64,000 nt of DNA from Limosilactobacillus gastricus DSM 16045 (GTDB taxonomy: Bacteria; Bacillota; Bacilli; Lactobacillales; Lactobacillaceae): positions 1 to 64,000 of the forward strand of contig NZ_AZFN01000012.1 in NCBI RefSeq assembly GCF_001434365.1, read 5' to 3'. Below the pieces are notes generated by a model. That model did not search any database, was not told the DNA's origin, and saw nothing but the letters and a program-made list of their open reading frames with translations. Position 1 is the first letter of the stretch, and each line of letters starts with the position of its first letter. The position numbers and the translations under genes are program-made. Below are positions 17,486 to 27,189 of this stretch, in pieces.

Positions 17486-18772
17486 ATGGATAATAACAAA
17501 CAATTAATTTCACAATATCGTCCATTAGCTGCTGCTGCCGGAATAGGATCAATTTTGGGATCAGGAATAATTGTTGGACTTTCTGCAACAATTACAGTTT
17601 GGCAAAATGGACTTGGACTTAGTAATGGACAAGTTGGAATCATCTCTGCGGCCTTAACTTTTGCTATTGCTATTGGAGGATTATTGTCCGGTTCGATTAG
17701 TAATGTTTTTGGATTAATTCGTTCTTTTAACTGGACCAATTTTATTTACGCTGTAGGTTCTTTGGTCTGTGTCTTTGCCCCTAACTATTTAGTTTTATTA
17801 TGCGGGGTTATTATTACTGGATTGGCTTCAGGGGCTGATTTGCCGTTGAGTTTAACTGTGGTTTCCCATGATTCGCCAAATGAACAGGTTCAAGCTAGTT
17901 TAGTATCATCAACACAGATTTATTGGTCAATTGGTATTTTTATGTCTTACATTTGTTCCTTCATCGTTTCTACCATGAGTGGTGCAAGTGGGGCTCGAGT
18001 TGTCTTCGCCTTACTTGCCCTAATTGCCCTAATTGCTTGGCTATGGCGCTTACTGTCGAAGACTTTCAAGAAGTTCCACCAAGAAGGTGATCAACGTCAA
18101 ATAGATTTAGCCAAGAAACAAAGTAAATCGGAAATAAATAATGGTTCGTCCTTAAAGTTACTATTTTCTGGTGATAAAAAAGGGCAATATATCGGATTCT
18201 TTCTAGGTATTTTTGTTTTCTATATTTGTTGGAACTTATTAGCTAACACTTTTGGACAATTTCAAACATTTACTTTAGTTCAAGCCCATGCTTCACAAAC
18301 CTTTGCCACAGGGGCAGGGATCGTCTTGAATTTTATTGGATTAGTTGCAGTTACAGTTTTTTCGACTGTTGCTTCAAGCCCTAACCGGAATCGATTCTTT
18401 GTTGTCGGGATGATTATTCAAGCTTTAGCGATGTTTGGTTTAGCCATTTCAAGCCATGCGCTATGGCCGATTGTAATTGCCATTGGTTGTTATAACATCG
18501 GTAACAATATTACTGGAGAGGCTATTTATAAGGTTTGGACGCAGGAATCGTTTCCGGTAGAAACGCGAGCTTCAATTCAAGGGTTAATGAATGGAATTTC
18601 ACGATTTGCCTGTGGATTGTTTGCATTCGTAACCCCATCATTAGTGGTACCATCAATGATTCGTTACACTATGTTCGTATTTACTGGTTTGGTAATAATT
18701 GCTTTTATTGCCGGAATAATTGTGATTACACTGCAAAAGAAATACGGAATTATTAAGAGTACAAAGAAATAA
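17486..18772 (+). CDS. MFS transporter, probable rhamnoside/sugar permease 1
   Basis: A 428-aa major-facilitator protein with 12 predicted membrane segments and a central cytoplasmic loop (about residues 190-225). It is followed after 9 bp by a GH78 rhamnosidase, so uptake of a rhamnosyl sugar or glycoside is likely. It is about as long as, and visibly similar to, the second MFS protein at 20380 (both carry IAGIASGADLP- or ITGLASGADLP-type motifs), so the two look like paralogues from a tandem duplication. Substrate not determined. Confidence 0.82.
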   Translation: MDNNKQLISQYRPLAAAAGIGSILGSGIIVGLSATITVWQNGLGLSNGQVGIISAALTFAIAIGGLLSGSISNVFGLIRSFNWTNFIYAVGSLVCVFAPNYLVLLCGVIITGLASGADLPLSLTVVSHDSPNEQVQASLVSSTQIYWSIGIFMSYICSFIVSTMSGASGARVVFALLALIALIAWLWRLLSKTFKKFHQEGDQRQIDLAKKQSKSEINNGSSLKLLFSGDKKGQYIGFFLGIFVFYICWNLLANTFGQFQTFTLVQAHASQTFATGAGIVLNFIGLVAVTVFSTVASSPNRNRFFVVGMIIQALAMFGLAISSHALWPIVIAIGCYNIGNNITGEAIYKVWTQESFPVETRASIQGLMNGISRFACGLFAFVTPSLVVPSMIRYTMFVFTGLVIIAFIAGIIVITLQKKYGIIKSTKK

Positions 18773-18781
18773 GGTGATATC

Positions 18782-20356
18782 ATGGCTTTCACATTTCAAA
18801 TTAATGATGATGTCCAATTTAATCATGATGAAAAGCTACTAGCAAAAGCTGAACAGTTAACGCCGAGATTAATAAAAAACAGGATTCAGCCGGTATCTAT
18901 CGTCAAATTAATTGATGATGCTAGTAAATTAGATGGAGTTGGCGTGGAAACGATCTCATCAATTGATCAATTATCCTCAATAAAATTAGGCCGAGATGAA
19001 AGCGTCATCCTAGATTGTGGTGATCACCACGTAGGTTTTTTCAACGTTCAATTAGAACATAACGGGTCTCCGCAAGATTCACCGCTTACCCTAAAAATTA
19101 AGTTTGCAGAAGTACCATCAGAGTTAAAACAGGATTCAGCTGATTATGATGGGTGGCTGAGTAAATCGTGGATTCAAGAAGAGTTGGTCCATATTGATGA
19201 ATTGCCTTATAAATTATATTTACCAAGGCGCTATGCCTTTCGGTATATTGAATTAAAGGTCGTTGATACGTCACCCAAATGGAAAGTTTCGTTTACAGAT
19301 CCAGAAGTAGTTACGGTTACTTCAGCTGATGGTTCAAAAGTTAATCAAGGAGATTTTAAAGATACGGAGTTAAATCAAATTTACGACGCTAGTTTAAAGA
19401 CGTTGAAGGATTGCATGCAATCGGTCTTCGAAGACGGACCTAAACGAGATCGTCGCCTCTGGCTAGGAGATTTGAGACTACAAGCGAAAGCTAATTATGT
19501 AACTTTTAATAATGCTGACCTGGTTAAACGGTGTCTTTATCTTTTTGGAGGAATGACGACAACTGATGGTCGTGTTGCTGCCAATGTCTTTACTAGTCCA
19601 CATAATATCCCGGATGACACATTTTTATTTGATTATAGCTTGTTCTTTATTTCCACTTTATTTGATTACTATCAACAAACACAAGATCAGGAGGCATTAG
19701 ATGACTTGTTGCCAGTAGCCAAAGCTCAGATGGATGTTTCCATACAGAGTGTAGATGACCAAGGTGCTTATCATTTTGATGAAAGTTACCCAGTCTTCAT
19801 TGATTGGTCAAATGAATTTGATAAAGAGACTGCTGGGCAAGCAGTCATCATTTATACCTTAAAGCAATTAATTAAGTTACTTGAAATTACAAGGGTCGAT
19901 ACAAACGTGTATCAAGAAAAATTAGCACAAATGACAACGTATGCTACAGAGCAGCTATTTGATAGTCAATTAGGGTTGTTCATCAGTGGACCAAATAAAG
20001 ATGTAAACATTGCTAGTCAAGTATGGATGGTAATTGCCGGGGTTATTGATAAACGATCAGCTAAAAATTTGATGAACAATACGATTCAAAAACTATTTCC
20101 GGTCCGGGGGATTGCCACTCCTTATATGTATCATCACATTGTGGAAGCTCTATTTATCGTCGATTTAAAAGATGATGCAATAAATTTAATGAAGGAATAC
20201 TGGGGAAAGATGATTAAGTTAGGGGCTGATACATTTTGGGAAGCTTTTGAACCTGAAAATGTAAATTATTCTCCTTATGGTAGTTCAATCATTTCTAGTT
20301 ACTGTCATGCTTGGAGTTGTACACCAGCTTACCTGATTAATAAGTACCTTAAATAG
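18782..20356 (+). CDS. alpha-L-rhamnosidase, GH78 family (1)
   Basis: Cytoplasmic glycosidase (no signal peptide) that removes terminal L-rhamnose from glycosides. The 524-aa protein has the GH78 (alpha/alpha)6-barrel motifs: DGPKRDRRLWLGDLR near 217-231 with its acidic and basic residues, ADTFWEAFEP near 482 holding the catalytic Glu region, and SYCHAWSCTPAYL at the C-terminus. It is shorter than many GH78 enzymes and lacks long accessory beta domains. It sits between the two MFS genes, in one transcription unit with them. Confidence 0.88.
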   Translation: MAFTFQINDDVQFNHDEKLLAKAEQLTPRLIKNRIQPVSIVKLIDDASKLDGVGVETISSIDQLSSIKLGRDESVILDCGDHHVGFFNVQLEHNGSPQDSPLTLKIKFAEVPSELKQDSADYDGWLSKSWIQEELVHIDELPYKLYLPRRYAFRYIELKVVDTSPKWKVSFTDPEVVTVTSADGSKVNQGDFKDTELNQIYDASLKTLKDCMQSVFEDGPKRDRRLWLGDLRLQAKANYVTFNNADLVKRCLYLFGGMTTTDGRVAANVFTSPHNIPDDTFLFDYSLFFISTLFDYYQQTQDQEALDDLLPVAKAQMDVSIQSVDDQGAYHFDESYPVFIDWSNEFDKETAGQAVIIYTLKQLIKLLEITRVDTNVYQEKLAQMTTYATEQLFDSQLGLFISGPNKDVNIASQVWMVIAGVIDKRSAKNLMNNTIQKLFPVRGIATPYMYHHIVEALFIVDLKDDAINLMKEYWGKMIKLGADTFWEAFEPENVNYSPYGSSIISSYCHAWSCTPAYLINKYLK

Positions 20357-20379
20357 CGATTTGTATACGGGAGGATACC

Positions 20380-21630
20380 ATGAATACAGAAGTTGAAAAA
20401 ATGGATCGGAAAACCCTATCGTTAGTCTTGGTTGCAGGAACGGCATCGTATTTAGATTCGAGTTTATTAGTTAGTTTGGGAGTTGCCTTACCAATTTGGA
20501 CCAAGATTCTACATTTATCCCCTTTGGTAAGTGGCTTTATTAGTACTTTATTAACTTTGATGGTTGCTTTAGGTGCTGTTGTTGGAGGATGGTTATCTGA
20601 CAAATTTGGACGGGTTCGTGTTTTTAATTTGGACATATTATTCGTCGCAATTGGAGCGATTATTATCGCCTTTGCGCCAAACCTTTTTATTTTAATGGTT
20701 GGGATTATCATTGCTGGAATTGCTTCGGGAGCCGACTTACCAACATCGTTAGCAGTAATTTCTGAACGAACCTCATCAACTATGTATGGGAGATCAATCA
20801 CGATTACCCAGATTTTCTGGACGGTCGGTATTCTGCTGTCTCAATTTATTGGATTTTTAACATCAGGGATGACCGTTGGTAGTGTTCGTTGGATCTTCAG
20901 TGTAATAGCTTTAGTTGCTTTTAGTAACTGGTGTATTCGGGTCTTTTCTAAGAAATTCAAACATGCCGAGGATACTCTGGAAAGAAACAATGCTGACGAA
21001 AATTATGGTGATGATAGTCATCATAAAGTAAAACTATTAGATATTATGAAGAATAAACAGTACCTATCAGTTTTAATTGCCTTGACCTTATTCTACCTAT
21101 TTTGGAATCTACCAGCTAATACGTGGGGATCATTTGTAAATTACTTTTTAGTAACGGTGTCTCATCGGACTCAAGCTTATGCAACATTAGTCGCTTTAAT
21201 TGCTAATCTGTTTAACCTAGCTGCTAATTCGATTTATGTTAAATTGTCGGATACCAAATATCGTTATCCGGTCATGTATTTTGCAATTATTGTTGGATCT
21301 TTAGCTTTCCTATGTGCAGGTGTCTGGAGTGCGGTTTGGTGGGCGTTCACGGTTGCTTACATTCTCTACTCTTCAACAAATACGTTATGTGGTGAGCCAA
21401 TTTACAAAATTTGGACACAAACCTTTTATCCAGTTGATGTTCGGGCTTCTATCACCGGATTCTCATATGGGTTTGTGAGGTTCTTTACCGCAGTCTTCTC
21501 ATTATTTACACCAACGTTAATGGCGTGGTCAGTTCAAAACTTCTTATGGATCATTTTCGCGTGTGCAGTAATGTCAGGATTATTCGCCATTGTTATTGTT
21601 CAGATGTTACATCATCGAAATTTAGCTTAG
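20380..21630 (+). CDS. MFS transporter, probable rhamnoside/sugar permease 2
   Basis: A 416-aa major-facilitator protein with 12 predicted membrane segments and the MFS loop signature GGWLSDKFGRVRV near residue 67. GGGAGG lies before the ATG. It pairs with the downstream rhamnosidase in the same way as the first permease pairs with the first enzyme. Probably imports a related but different rhamnosyl substrate; this is inferred from context only. Confidence 0.82.
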   Translation: MNTEVEKMDRKTLSLVLVAGTASYLDSSLLVSLGVALPIWTKILHLSPLVSGFISTLLTLMVALGAVVGGWLSDKFGRVRVFNLDILFVAIGAIIIAFAPNLFILMVGIIIAGIASGADLPTSLAVISERTSSTMYGRSITITQIFWTVGILLSQFIGFLTSGMTVGSVRWIFSVIALVAFSNWCIRVFSKKFKHAEDTLERNNADENYGDDSHHKVKLLDIMKNKQYLSVLIALTLFYLFWNLPANTWGSFVNYFLVTVSHRTQAYATLVALIANLFNLAANSIYVKLSDTKYRYPVMYFAIIVGSLAFLCAGVWSAVWWAFTVAYILYSSTNTLCGEPIYKIWTQTFYPVDVRASITGFSYGFVRFFTAVFSLFTPTLMAWSVQNFLWIIFACAVMSGLFAIVIVQMLHHRNLA

Positions 21631-21645
21631 ATGAGGAGTTCTATT

Positions 21646-23598
21646 ATGAGTTACTGGTTATGGTATCCTGGTGATTTTGAAATTCATCAAGGAATGATCC
21701 AAAATTTCAGTCGAGAAGAGCGGGGTATGGGTTGGCCGGCCTATTGGTATATGGATGATTGCTATTGTAATGTGATGTTTTCAAATGAATATGAATTAAA
21801 GACATCGACAGAGTTTACGGTCTATGCTAAGGGGACTGGATTTGTTTCAGTTGATGGTCATAAATCTCAGCTCAGTCAATCCATTCGTTGTCCTATAGGG
21901 AAACATAAGATTGAAGTTCAAGTCGGCAATACTCAGGGGTTGCCATGTATCTATATTGAAGGAGAAGTCATTAAATCTGATCCAACTTGGCGAGTTGGTA
22001 ACTTTATACAAACTGAACCAGCTGGCTATAGTGATCGATATACTTTATTATCACAGGATCCTAATCAAATGTATTTTGCAAAACAAGCGATATTGGCTCA
22101 AAAGGTAACGCCAAGTAAAAAAGGGGTCTTATATGATTTTGGCCAAGTTGTGAATGGACAGATACAAGTGGATTTACTCAATCCACTAATTCAGTCAGTA
22201 ACCTTATGCTATGGTGAATCTGCTACAGAAGCTAGTGATGTCGAAATGTGCTACTACAAGCAGGAACAAGTTACGCCTGAATCAGAGATTCGAAAGCGAG
22301 CTTTTCGTTATATTTACATTCCTGATATTAATGAATCCGATGTAGAATTAATTGCCTATCACGAATTTTATCCACGAAATCATAAAGCTACGTTTAAAAC
22401 AGATAATCATATAATGAATGAAATTTGGAAGACATCTCAGACGACTTATGATCTATGTAGTGACTGGTTTTTTATTGACGGGGTTAAAAGTGATCGATGG
22501 ATCTGGGCTGGGGACGCTTATCAAACCAATTTTATTAACCAGTATTCTAATTTTGATGAGGAGGTTGATAAGCGGACTATTATTGCCTTACGTGGTCACG
22601 ATGGAATTCAACAACATATCAATACGATTGTTGATTATTCAATTCTCTGGATTATCAGTATATACAATCATTATCAAATGACAGGCGATGTTGACTTTCT
22701 TAAATTTATATTTAAGCGTATGCAGGGAATGATTGACTATTTGAGGAAGCAGACTGACGAATTAGGTTTTATTTATGGCAGAGAAAATGATTGGGTCTTT
22801 ATTGACTGGTTAGAGATTGATAAGGAAGGGATAACAGCAGCAGCCCAGTTATTGTTGGTACGGGCTTATCAAGCTTTTATTGAATGTGGTAAGGCAATTG
22901 GTGCGGATGTTTCAAATTATAAAGGACTTCCTGAAAGTTTATTAGATCAAACTATTAAACATTTCTGGGATGACGATTTAGGATGCTTCATTGATAGTTA
23001 TGTTTCGGGGAAACGTCATGTATCGCGGCATCCAAATATCATAGCAATCATATATGGTTTGGTTAGTAAAGACAAACAAAAATCAATTTTAGAAAATGTA
23101 TTATTAAATGACCAGATTCCAGAGATTACGACACCTTACTTTAAATTTTTTGAGCAAGATGCTTTATGTAAATTGGGACAGTTTCAGGACGTATATAAAA
23201 TTATTGAATCCTATTGGGGAGGAATGCTTGAACAAGGTGCAACCACCTTCTGGGAAGAATATAATCCAGATGATGTGGGCGTGGAGCATTATTCCATGTA
23301 TGGTGACAAGTATGGGAAGAGTTTGTGCCATGCATGGGGTTCCAGTCCAATCTACTTGTTAGGGCGATATTTTATTGGTTTGAAGCCCACGGAAGTTGGA
23401 TATCGAAAATTTGAAATTGAACCGCATTTAGAAATGTTTAATGAGGTTAACTGTGTGTTACCAATCAAAGGTGGTCAGGTGGAAATTAATAAGAGTGGAG
23501 GTAAGATTAAAATCACTGCTTCTAGAGATGGCGGAATGGTTAAATATAAAGGTAAAGATTATCAAATTTTGAAAAATAAAATGGTTACACTAGGATAG
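21646..23598 (+). CDS. alpha-L-rhamnosidase, GH78 family (2)
   Basis: A 650-aa cytoplasmic GH78 enzyme. Motifs are DGVKSDRWIWAGDAY near 278-292, TTFWEEYNPDD near 531 and CHAWGSSPIYLLGRY with a C-terminal beta domain. The N-terminal part (WLWYPGDFEIHQGM) adds a beta-sandwich absent from the 524-aa paralogue. The ATG at 21631 is part of the ribosome site; AGGAG with 7 bp spacing points to the ATG at 21646. Overlapping specificity with the first enzyme is likely, but the substrates cannot be separated from sequence. Confidence 0.87.
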   Translation: MSYWLWYPGDFEIHQGMIQNFSREERGMGWPAYWYMDDCYCNVMFSNEYELKTSTEFTVYAKGTGFVSVDGHKSQLSQSIRCPIGKHKIEVQVGNTQGLPCIYIEGEVIKSDPTWRVGNFIQTEPAGYSDRYTLLSQDPNQMYFAKQAILAQKVTPSKKGVLYDFGQVVNGQIQVDLLNPLIQSVTLCYGESATEASDVEMCYYKQEQVTPESEIRKRAFRYIYIPDINESDVELIAYHEFYPRNHKATFKTDNHIMNEIWKTSQTTYDLCSDWFFIDGVKSDRWIWAGDAYQTNFINQYSNFDEEVDKRTIIALRGHDGIQQHINTIVDYSILWIISIYNHYQMTGDVDFLKFIFKRMQGMIDYLRKQTDELGFIYGRENDWVFIDWLEIDKEGITAAAQLLLVRAYQAFIECGKAIGADVSNYKGLPESLLDQTIKHFWDDDLGCFIDSYVSGKRHVSRHPNIIAIIYGLVSKDKQKSILENVLLNDQIPEITTPYFKFFEQDALCKLGQFQDVYKIIESYWGGMLEQGATTFWEEYNPDDVGVEHYSMYGDKYGKSLCHAWGSSPIYLLGRYFIGLKPTEVGYRKFEIEPHLEMFNEVNCVLPIKGGQVEINKSGGKIKITASRDGGMVKYKGKDYQILKNKMVTLG

Positions 23599-23599
23599 T

Positions 23600-23628
23600 A
23601 AAAACCGAGGCTGTGGCCTCGGTTTTTA
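23600..23628. terminator. bidirectional terminator, right boundary of the rhamnoside cassette
   Basis: AAAACCGAGGC-TGTG-GCCTCGGTTTTTA hairpin. It differs from the terminator at 16366 by one base in the hairpin. It also serves trpS on the other strand. Confidence 0.85.
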
Positions 23629-23632
23629 CTAT

Positions 23633-24855
<1,223 letters not shown>

Positions 24856-24890
24856 TATCATTATAGTGGATTTGCGGGAACTAGCAATCA

Positions 24891-26144
24891 TCAATTTTGC
24901 ACTTTAGCTAAAATGTAGTTTTTCTTACCGCGCCGAACAACGACATATTTACCGTCAAACTTAGCACTTGGGTCCACCAAGGCTTCTAGATCGGTAACTT
25001 TTTCACCATTAATGCGAATGGCCCCGTTTTGGACATCTTCACGGGCTTGGCGCTTTGATGGTTCAATCCCATATTCAACGAGCCAGTCAACGATGTTTTG
25101 TGGGCTGGCAGGCACATCAACGGATGGTGTCCCATTAAAGGCTTGTTCCAATTCGGTGGTGGTTAATGCTTGAATGTCACCACTAAAGAGAATTTGGGAA
25201 ATCTTTTCAGCTTCGGCCGTAGCGGCTTCCCCATGGACGAAATTAGTGACTTCTTGGGCTAAGCGGCGTTGAGCTTCACGTTTCCAAGGTTCCGTTTCGA
25301 CCTTTTGAGCTAAGTCATTAATCTCTGCTTGACTTAAGAAAGTAAAGTACTTCAAGTACTTTACGACATCACGATCATCTTGATTTAACCAGAATTGGTA
25401 GAATTCGTATGGCGAAGTCTTCTCAGGGTCTAACCAGATCGCTCCACCAGCGGTCTTACCAAATTTCGTTCCATCGGCTTTGACCATCAAAGGAATCGTT
25501 AGTCCGTAAGCTTGGGCTTCAGGTCCTTCAATTTTATGAATTAAGTCAATTCCAGAAGTGATATTTCCCCATTGATCCGAGCCACCAATTTGTAATTGGA
25601 CATCATTATTTTGGTGGAGGTGTAAGTAGTCAACGGCTTGTAAGATTTGGTAAGTAAATTCAGTGTAGGAAATCCCGTTTTCTAAACGGCTGGCCACGAC
25701 TTCTTTGTTTAACATGGTGTTGAGATTGAATAGTTTTCCATAGTCACGTAAAAATTCAATCAAATTCATTTGGCTTAGCCAATCGTAATTGTTAACAATT
25801 GTGAAGTTCTCCTCACCAAATAAGCGTTTCATTTGGTTAGTGAGGGCTTCTTCATTATGGTGAATGGTGTCCATGGAGACGATATCACGTTCGGTGTTCC
25901 GCCCAGATGGATCACCAATTGCTCCGGTTCCACCCCCGATGATGATGACCGGATGATGACCGGCTAATTGGAATCGTTTCAGCATCATGAAAGGAATTAA
26001 GTGGCCGATGTGAAGACTATCCCCCGTAGGATCAGTTCCACAGTAAAGTGAAATTTGCTTCTCTTCGGTTAATTTCCGTAAGCCTTCCTCATCAGTAGTT
26101 TGGTTAATGGCGCCACGCCATTTTAATTCATCGACAATGTTCAT
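24891..26144 (-). CDS. tyrS: tyrosine--tRNA ligase
   Basis: Class I synthetase charging tRNA-Tyr. The 417-aa protein has the HIGH-type motif GDSLHIGHLIP near residue 42, the KMSKS equivalent KFGKTAGGA and a C-terminal S4 RNA-binding domain. GGAGGAACAC before the ATG is a good ribosome site. No terminator is seen between tyrS and the trpS promoter, so read-through into the trpS T-box is possible. Confidence 0.96.
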   Translation of the reverse strand: MNIVDELKWRGAINQTTDEEGLRKLTEEKQISLYCGTDPTGDSLHIGHLIPFMMLKRFQLAGHHPVIIIGGGTGAIGDPSGRNTERDIVSMDTIHHNEEALTNQMKRLFGEENFTIVNNYDWLSQMNLIEFLRDYGKLFNLNTMLNKEVVASRLENGISYTEFTYQILQAVDYLHLHQNNDVQLQIGGSDQWGNITSGIDLIHKIEGPEAQAYGLTIPLMVKADGTKFGKTAGGAIWLDPEKTSPYEFYQFWLNQDDRDVVKYLKYFTFLSQAEINDLAQKVETEPWKREAQRRLAQEVTNFVHGEAATAEAEKISQILFSGDIQALTTTELEQAFNGTPSVDVPASPQNIVDWLVEYGIEPSKRQAREDVQNGAIRINGEKVTDLEALVDPSAKFDGKYVVVRRGKKNYILAKVQN

Positions 26145-26165
26145 GTGTTCCTCCTAAATTGTTGG

Positions 26166-26358
26166 TCAAAAAAACGCCCCTGGTCAAGCCAGGGACGAAT
26201 TATCGTGGTACCACCCATGTTCGCATGTAGATCATGCCTCATTGATTGTTTTAAATTGTCAGAATTTAAGGTGTAATTCGAAGGGGAGTTTGTGCTGATT
26301 TGCAGCGAACACCAGCTCTCTATAACAGGGAAACCACTTCTACTAGGACTTAAACTAT
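26166..26358 (-). ncRNA. T-box leader of tyrS
   Basis: Minus-strand T-box core GGGTGGTACCACG (plus-strand 26204-26216), followed by the terminator hairpin CCCTGG...CCAGGG with TTTTTTT. The specifier UAC (Tyr) is in GAATTACACC. UGGU fits the A73 of tRNA-Tyr. The core has ACCACG where ACCGCG is usual. Probable promoter TTGACG-N18-TTAATA at 26393-26364. Confidence 0.9.
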
Positions 26359-26365
26359 ATAGATA

Positions 26366-26627
26366 TTAAACACTGTTTGAAGGATGGCGTCAAGAAGGAT
26401 AGGTGATCTTTCCAACTTGATATTAAGTTATGAGCACATTAATATTTCCAAGGTAAAAATTTAATAAAAAGAGTAACGGTGCCGATCCATCAGATACAGG
26501 GATACGATCGGAAATTCAATTTTTGGGCGTTGCTGCATTAAAATTTAACAACGAATTCATACTCCAAATTATCAAATTAATTTTCCAAAGTAATGAAATT
26601 AATAGATTCATATGATATGATTTAGCT
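26366..26627. other. AT-rich intergenic stretch without a recognisable gene
   Basis: Apart from the tyrS promoter at its left edge and the putative antitoxin promoter at its right edge, I see only a 6-bp inverted repeat (CCGATC / GATCGG, about 26484-26515) and no credible reading frame. Confidence 0.5.
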
Positions 26628-26708
26628 ACGGAGGAAGCATTGTAGTCCATTGGACTTTGATGTACACAAAAGCCCCCCGCTGCGGTGACAGCGAGAGGCT
26701 TTTTTTGT
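26628..26708 (+). ncRNA. putative antitoxin RNA of a type I toxin-antitoxin system
   Basis: A short RNA of about 80 nt, expected from a promoter ATGAAA-N17-TATGAT (26593-26621) and ending at the terminator at 26668-26708. It carries GGAGGAAGCATT (26630-26641) and TCCATTGG (26646-26653). Both recur exactly on the plus strand across the toxin start (26797-26808 and 26817-26824), so this RNA can pair with the toxin mRNA at its start codon and codons 5-9. Convergent transcription with a shared terminator is the layout of the Fst/RNAII family. Confidence 0.7.
26668..26708. terminator. bidirectional terminator shared by toxin mRNA and antitoxin RNA
   Basis: AAAAGCCCCCCGCTG / CAGCGAGAGGCTTTTTTT hairpin with U-tracts on both strands. 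It lies between the converging toxin and antitoxin transcripts. Confidence 0.8.
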
Positions 26709-26731
26709 GGGCTATAGTTGTCCGATTTTAA

Positions 26732-26821
26732 TTAGTGCTTGCGGTGATTGTTTAGCCACCAACCAAACCACGTAACAATTAATGCACTAATCAATTGGAG
26801 GAAGCATTCTACGTACTCCAT
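26732..26821 (-). CDS. small hydrophobic peptide, putative Fst-like type I toxin
   Basis: A 29-residue reading frame, MEYVECFLQLIS at the N-terminus and WWLNNHRKH at the end, with one membrane-spanning stretch (about residues 6-23) and a basic tail. This size and plan match the Fst/Ldr group of membrane-acting toxins. AAAGGGGGTGA is a strong ribosome site 7 bp before ATG. In the mRNA the 5' UCACCC (26854-26849) can pair with GGGUGA of that site (26832-26827), giving a translation-blocking leader hairpin. Promoter TTAATT-N17-TATAGT, with -10 at 26866-26861. Toxicity is inferred, not shown. Confidence 0.75.
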   Translation of the reverse strand: MEYVECFLQLISALIVTWFGWWLNNHRKH

Positions 26822-26989
26822 TGGTCTCACCCCCTTTCTGTACTCCAAGGGTGACGGATAACTATAATATTTTATCATATGATAATTAAAAATTATATGA
26901 ATATTGAAAAATGTTGTGTTAAGGAATTTGTTTTTTACTGCTTAGTTAAGCTAGATCGTGGTTGGAGACATTTAAATAATAGATTAAGA

Positions 26990-27060
26990 AGAAAGCACAG
27001 TAGTTCGTTGAACTTGATGTACACAAAATCCCCCGCTGAGGTGACAGCGAGGGATTTTTT
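26990..27060 (+). ncRNA. second antitoxin/terminator-like copy without a recognisable toxin
   Basis: This stretch repeats the antitoxin RNA region at 26637-26708: AAAGCA...GTAGT, then TTGATGTACACAAAA (identical over 15 bp), then a terminator of the same design (CCCCCGCTGAGGTGACAGCG). No intact toxin frame lies downstream on the minus strand. A perfect 10-bp inverted repeat (ACTTATCCAA / TTGGATAAGT, 27066-27113) follows. It could be a decayed duplicate or an orphan antitoxin. Confidence 0.55.
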
Positions 27061-27189
27061 ACTTGACTTATCCAAGTGCCAAATGGAAACGCGCTTTGGG
27101 TTATTGGATAAGTTAGTATATGATTCGATTATTATTTTCCCGTTCGTTAAAGGTGTTTTGTAAATTATAAGGAGGAAGGAGACTAGAGA

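Noticed and set aside
20349-20801. A 150-aa minus-strand frame overlapping the second MFS gene
   Set aside because: Antisense to a clear transporter gene; low-complexity composition and no ribosome site.
26460-26560. An insertion-sequence end in GGGCGTTGCTGCATTAAAATT
   Set aside because: Only a loose resemblance to IS6-type ends; there is no transposase, partner repeat or target duplication.
26879-27163. A 94-aa plus-strand open frame
   Set aside because: It has no ribosome site, crosses the second antitoxin-like repeat and its terminator, and has no recognisable features.
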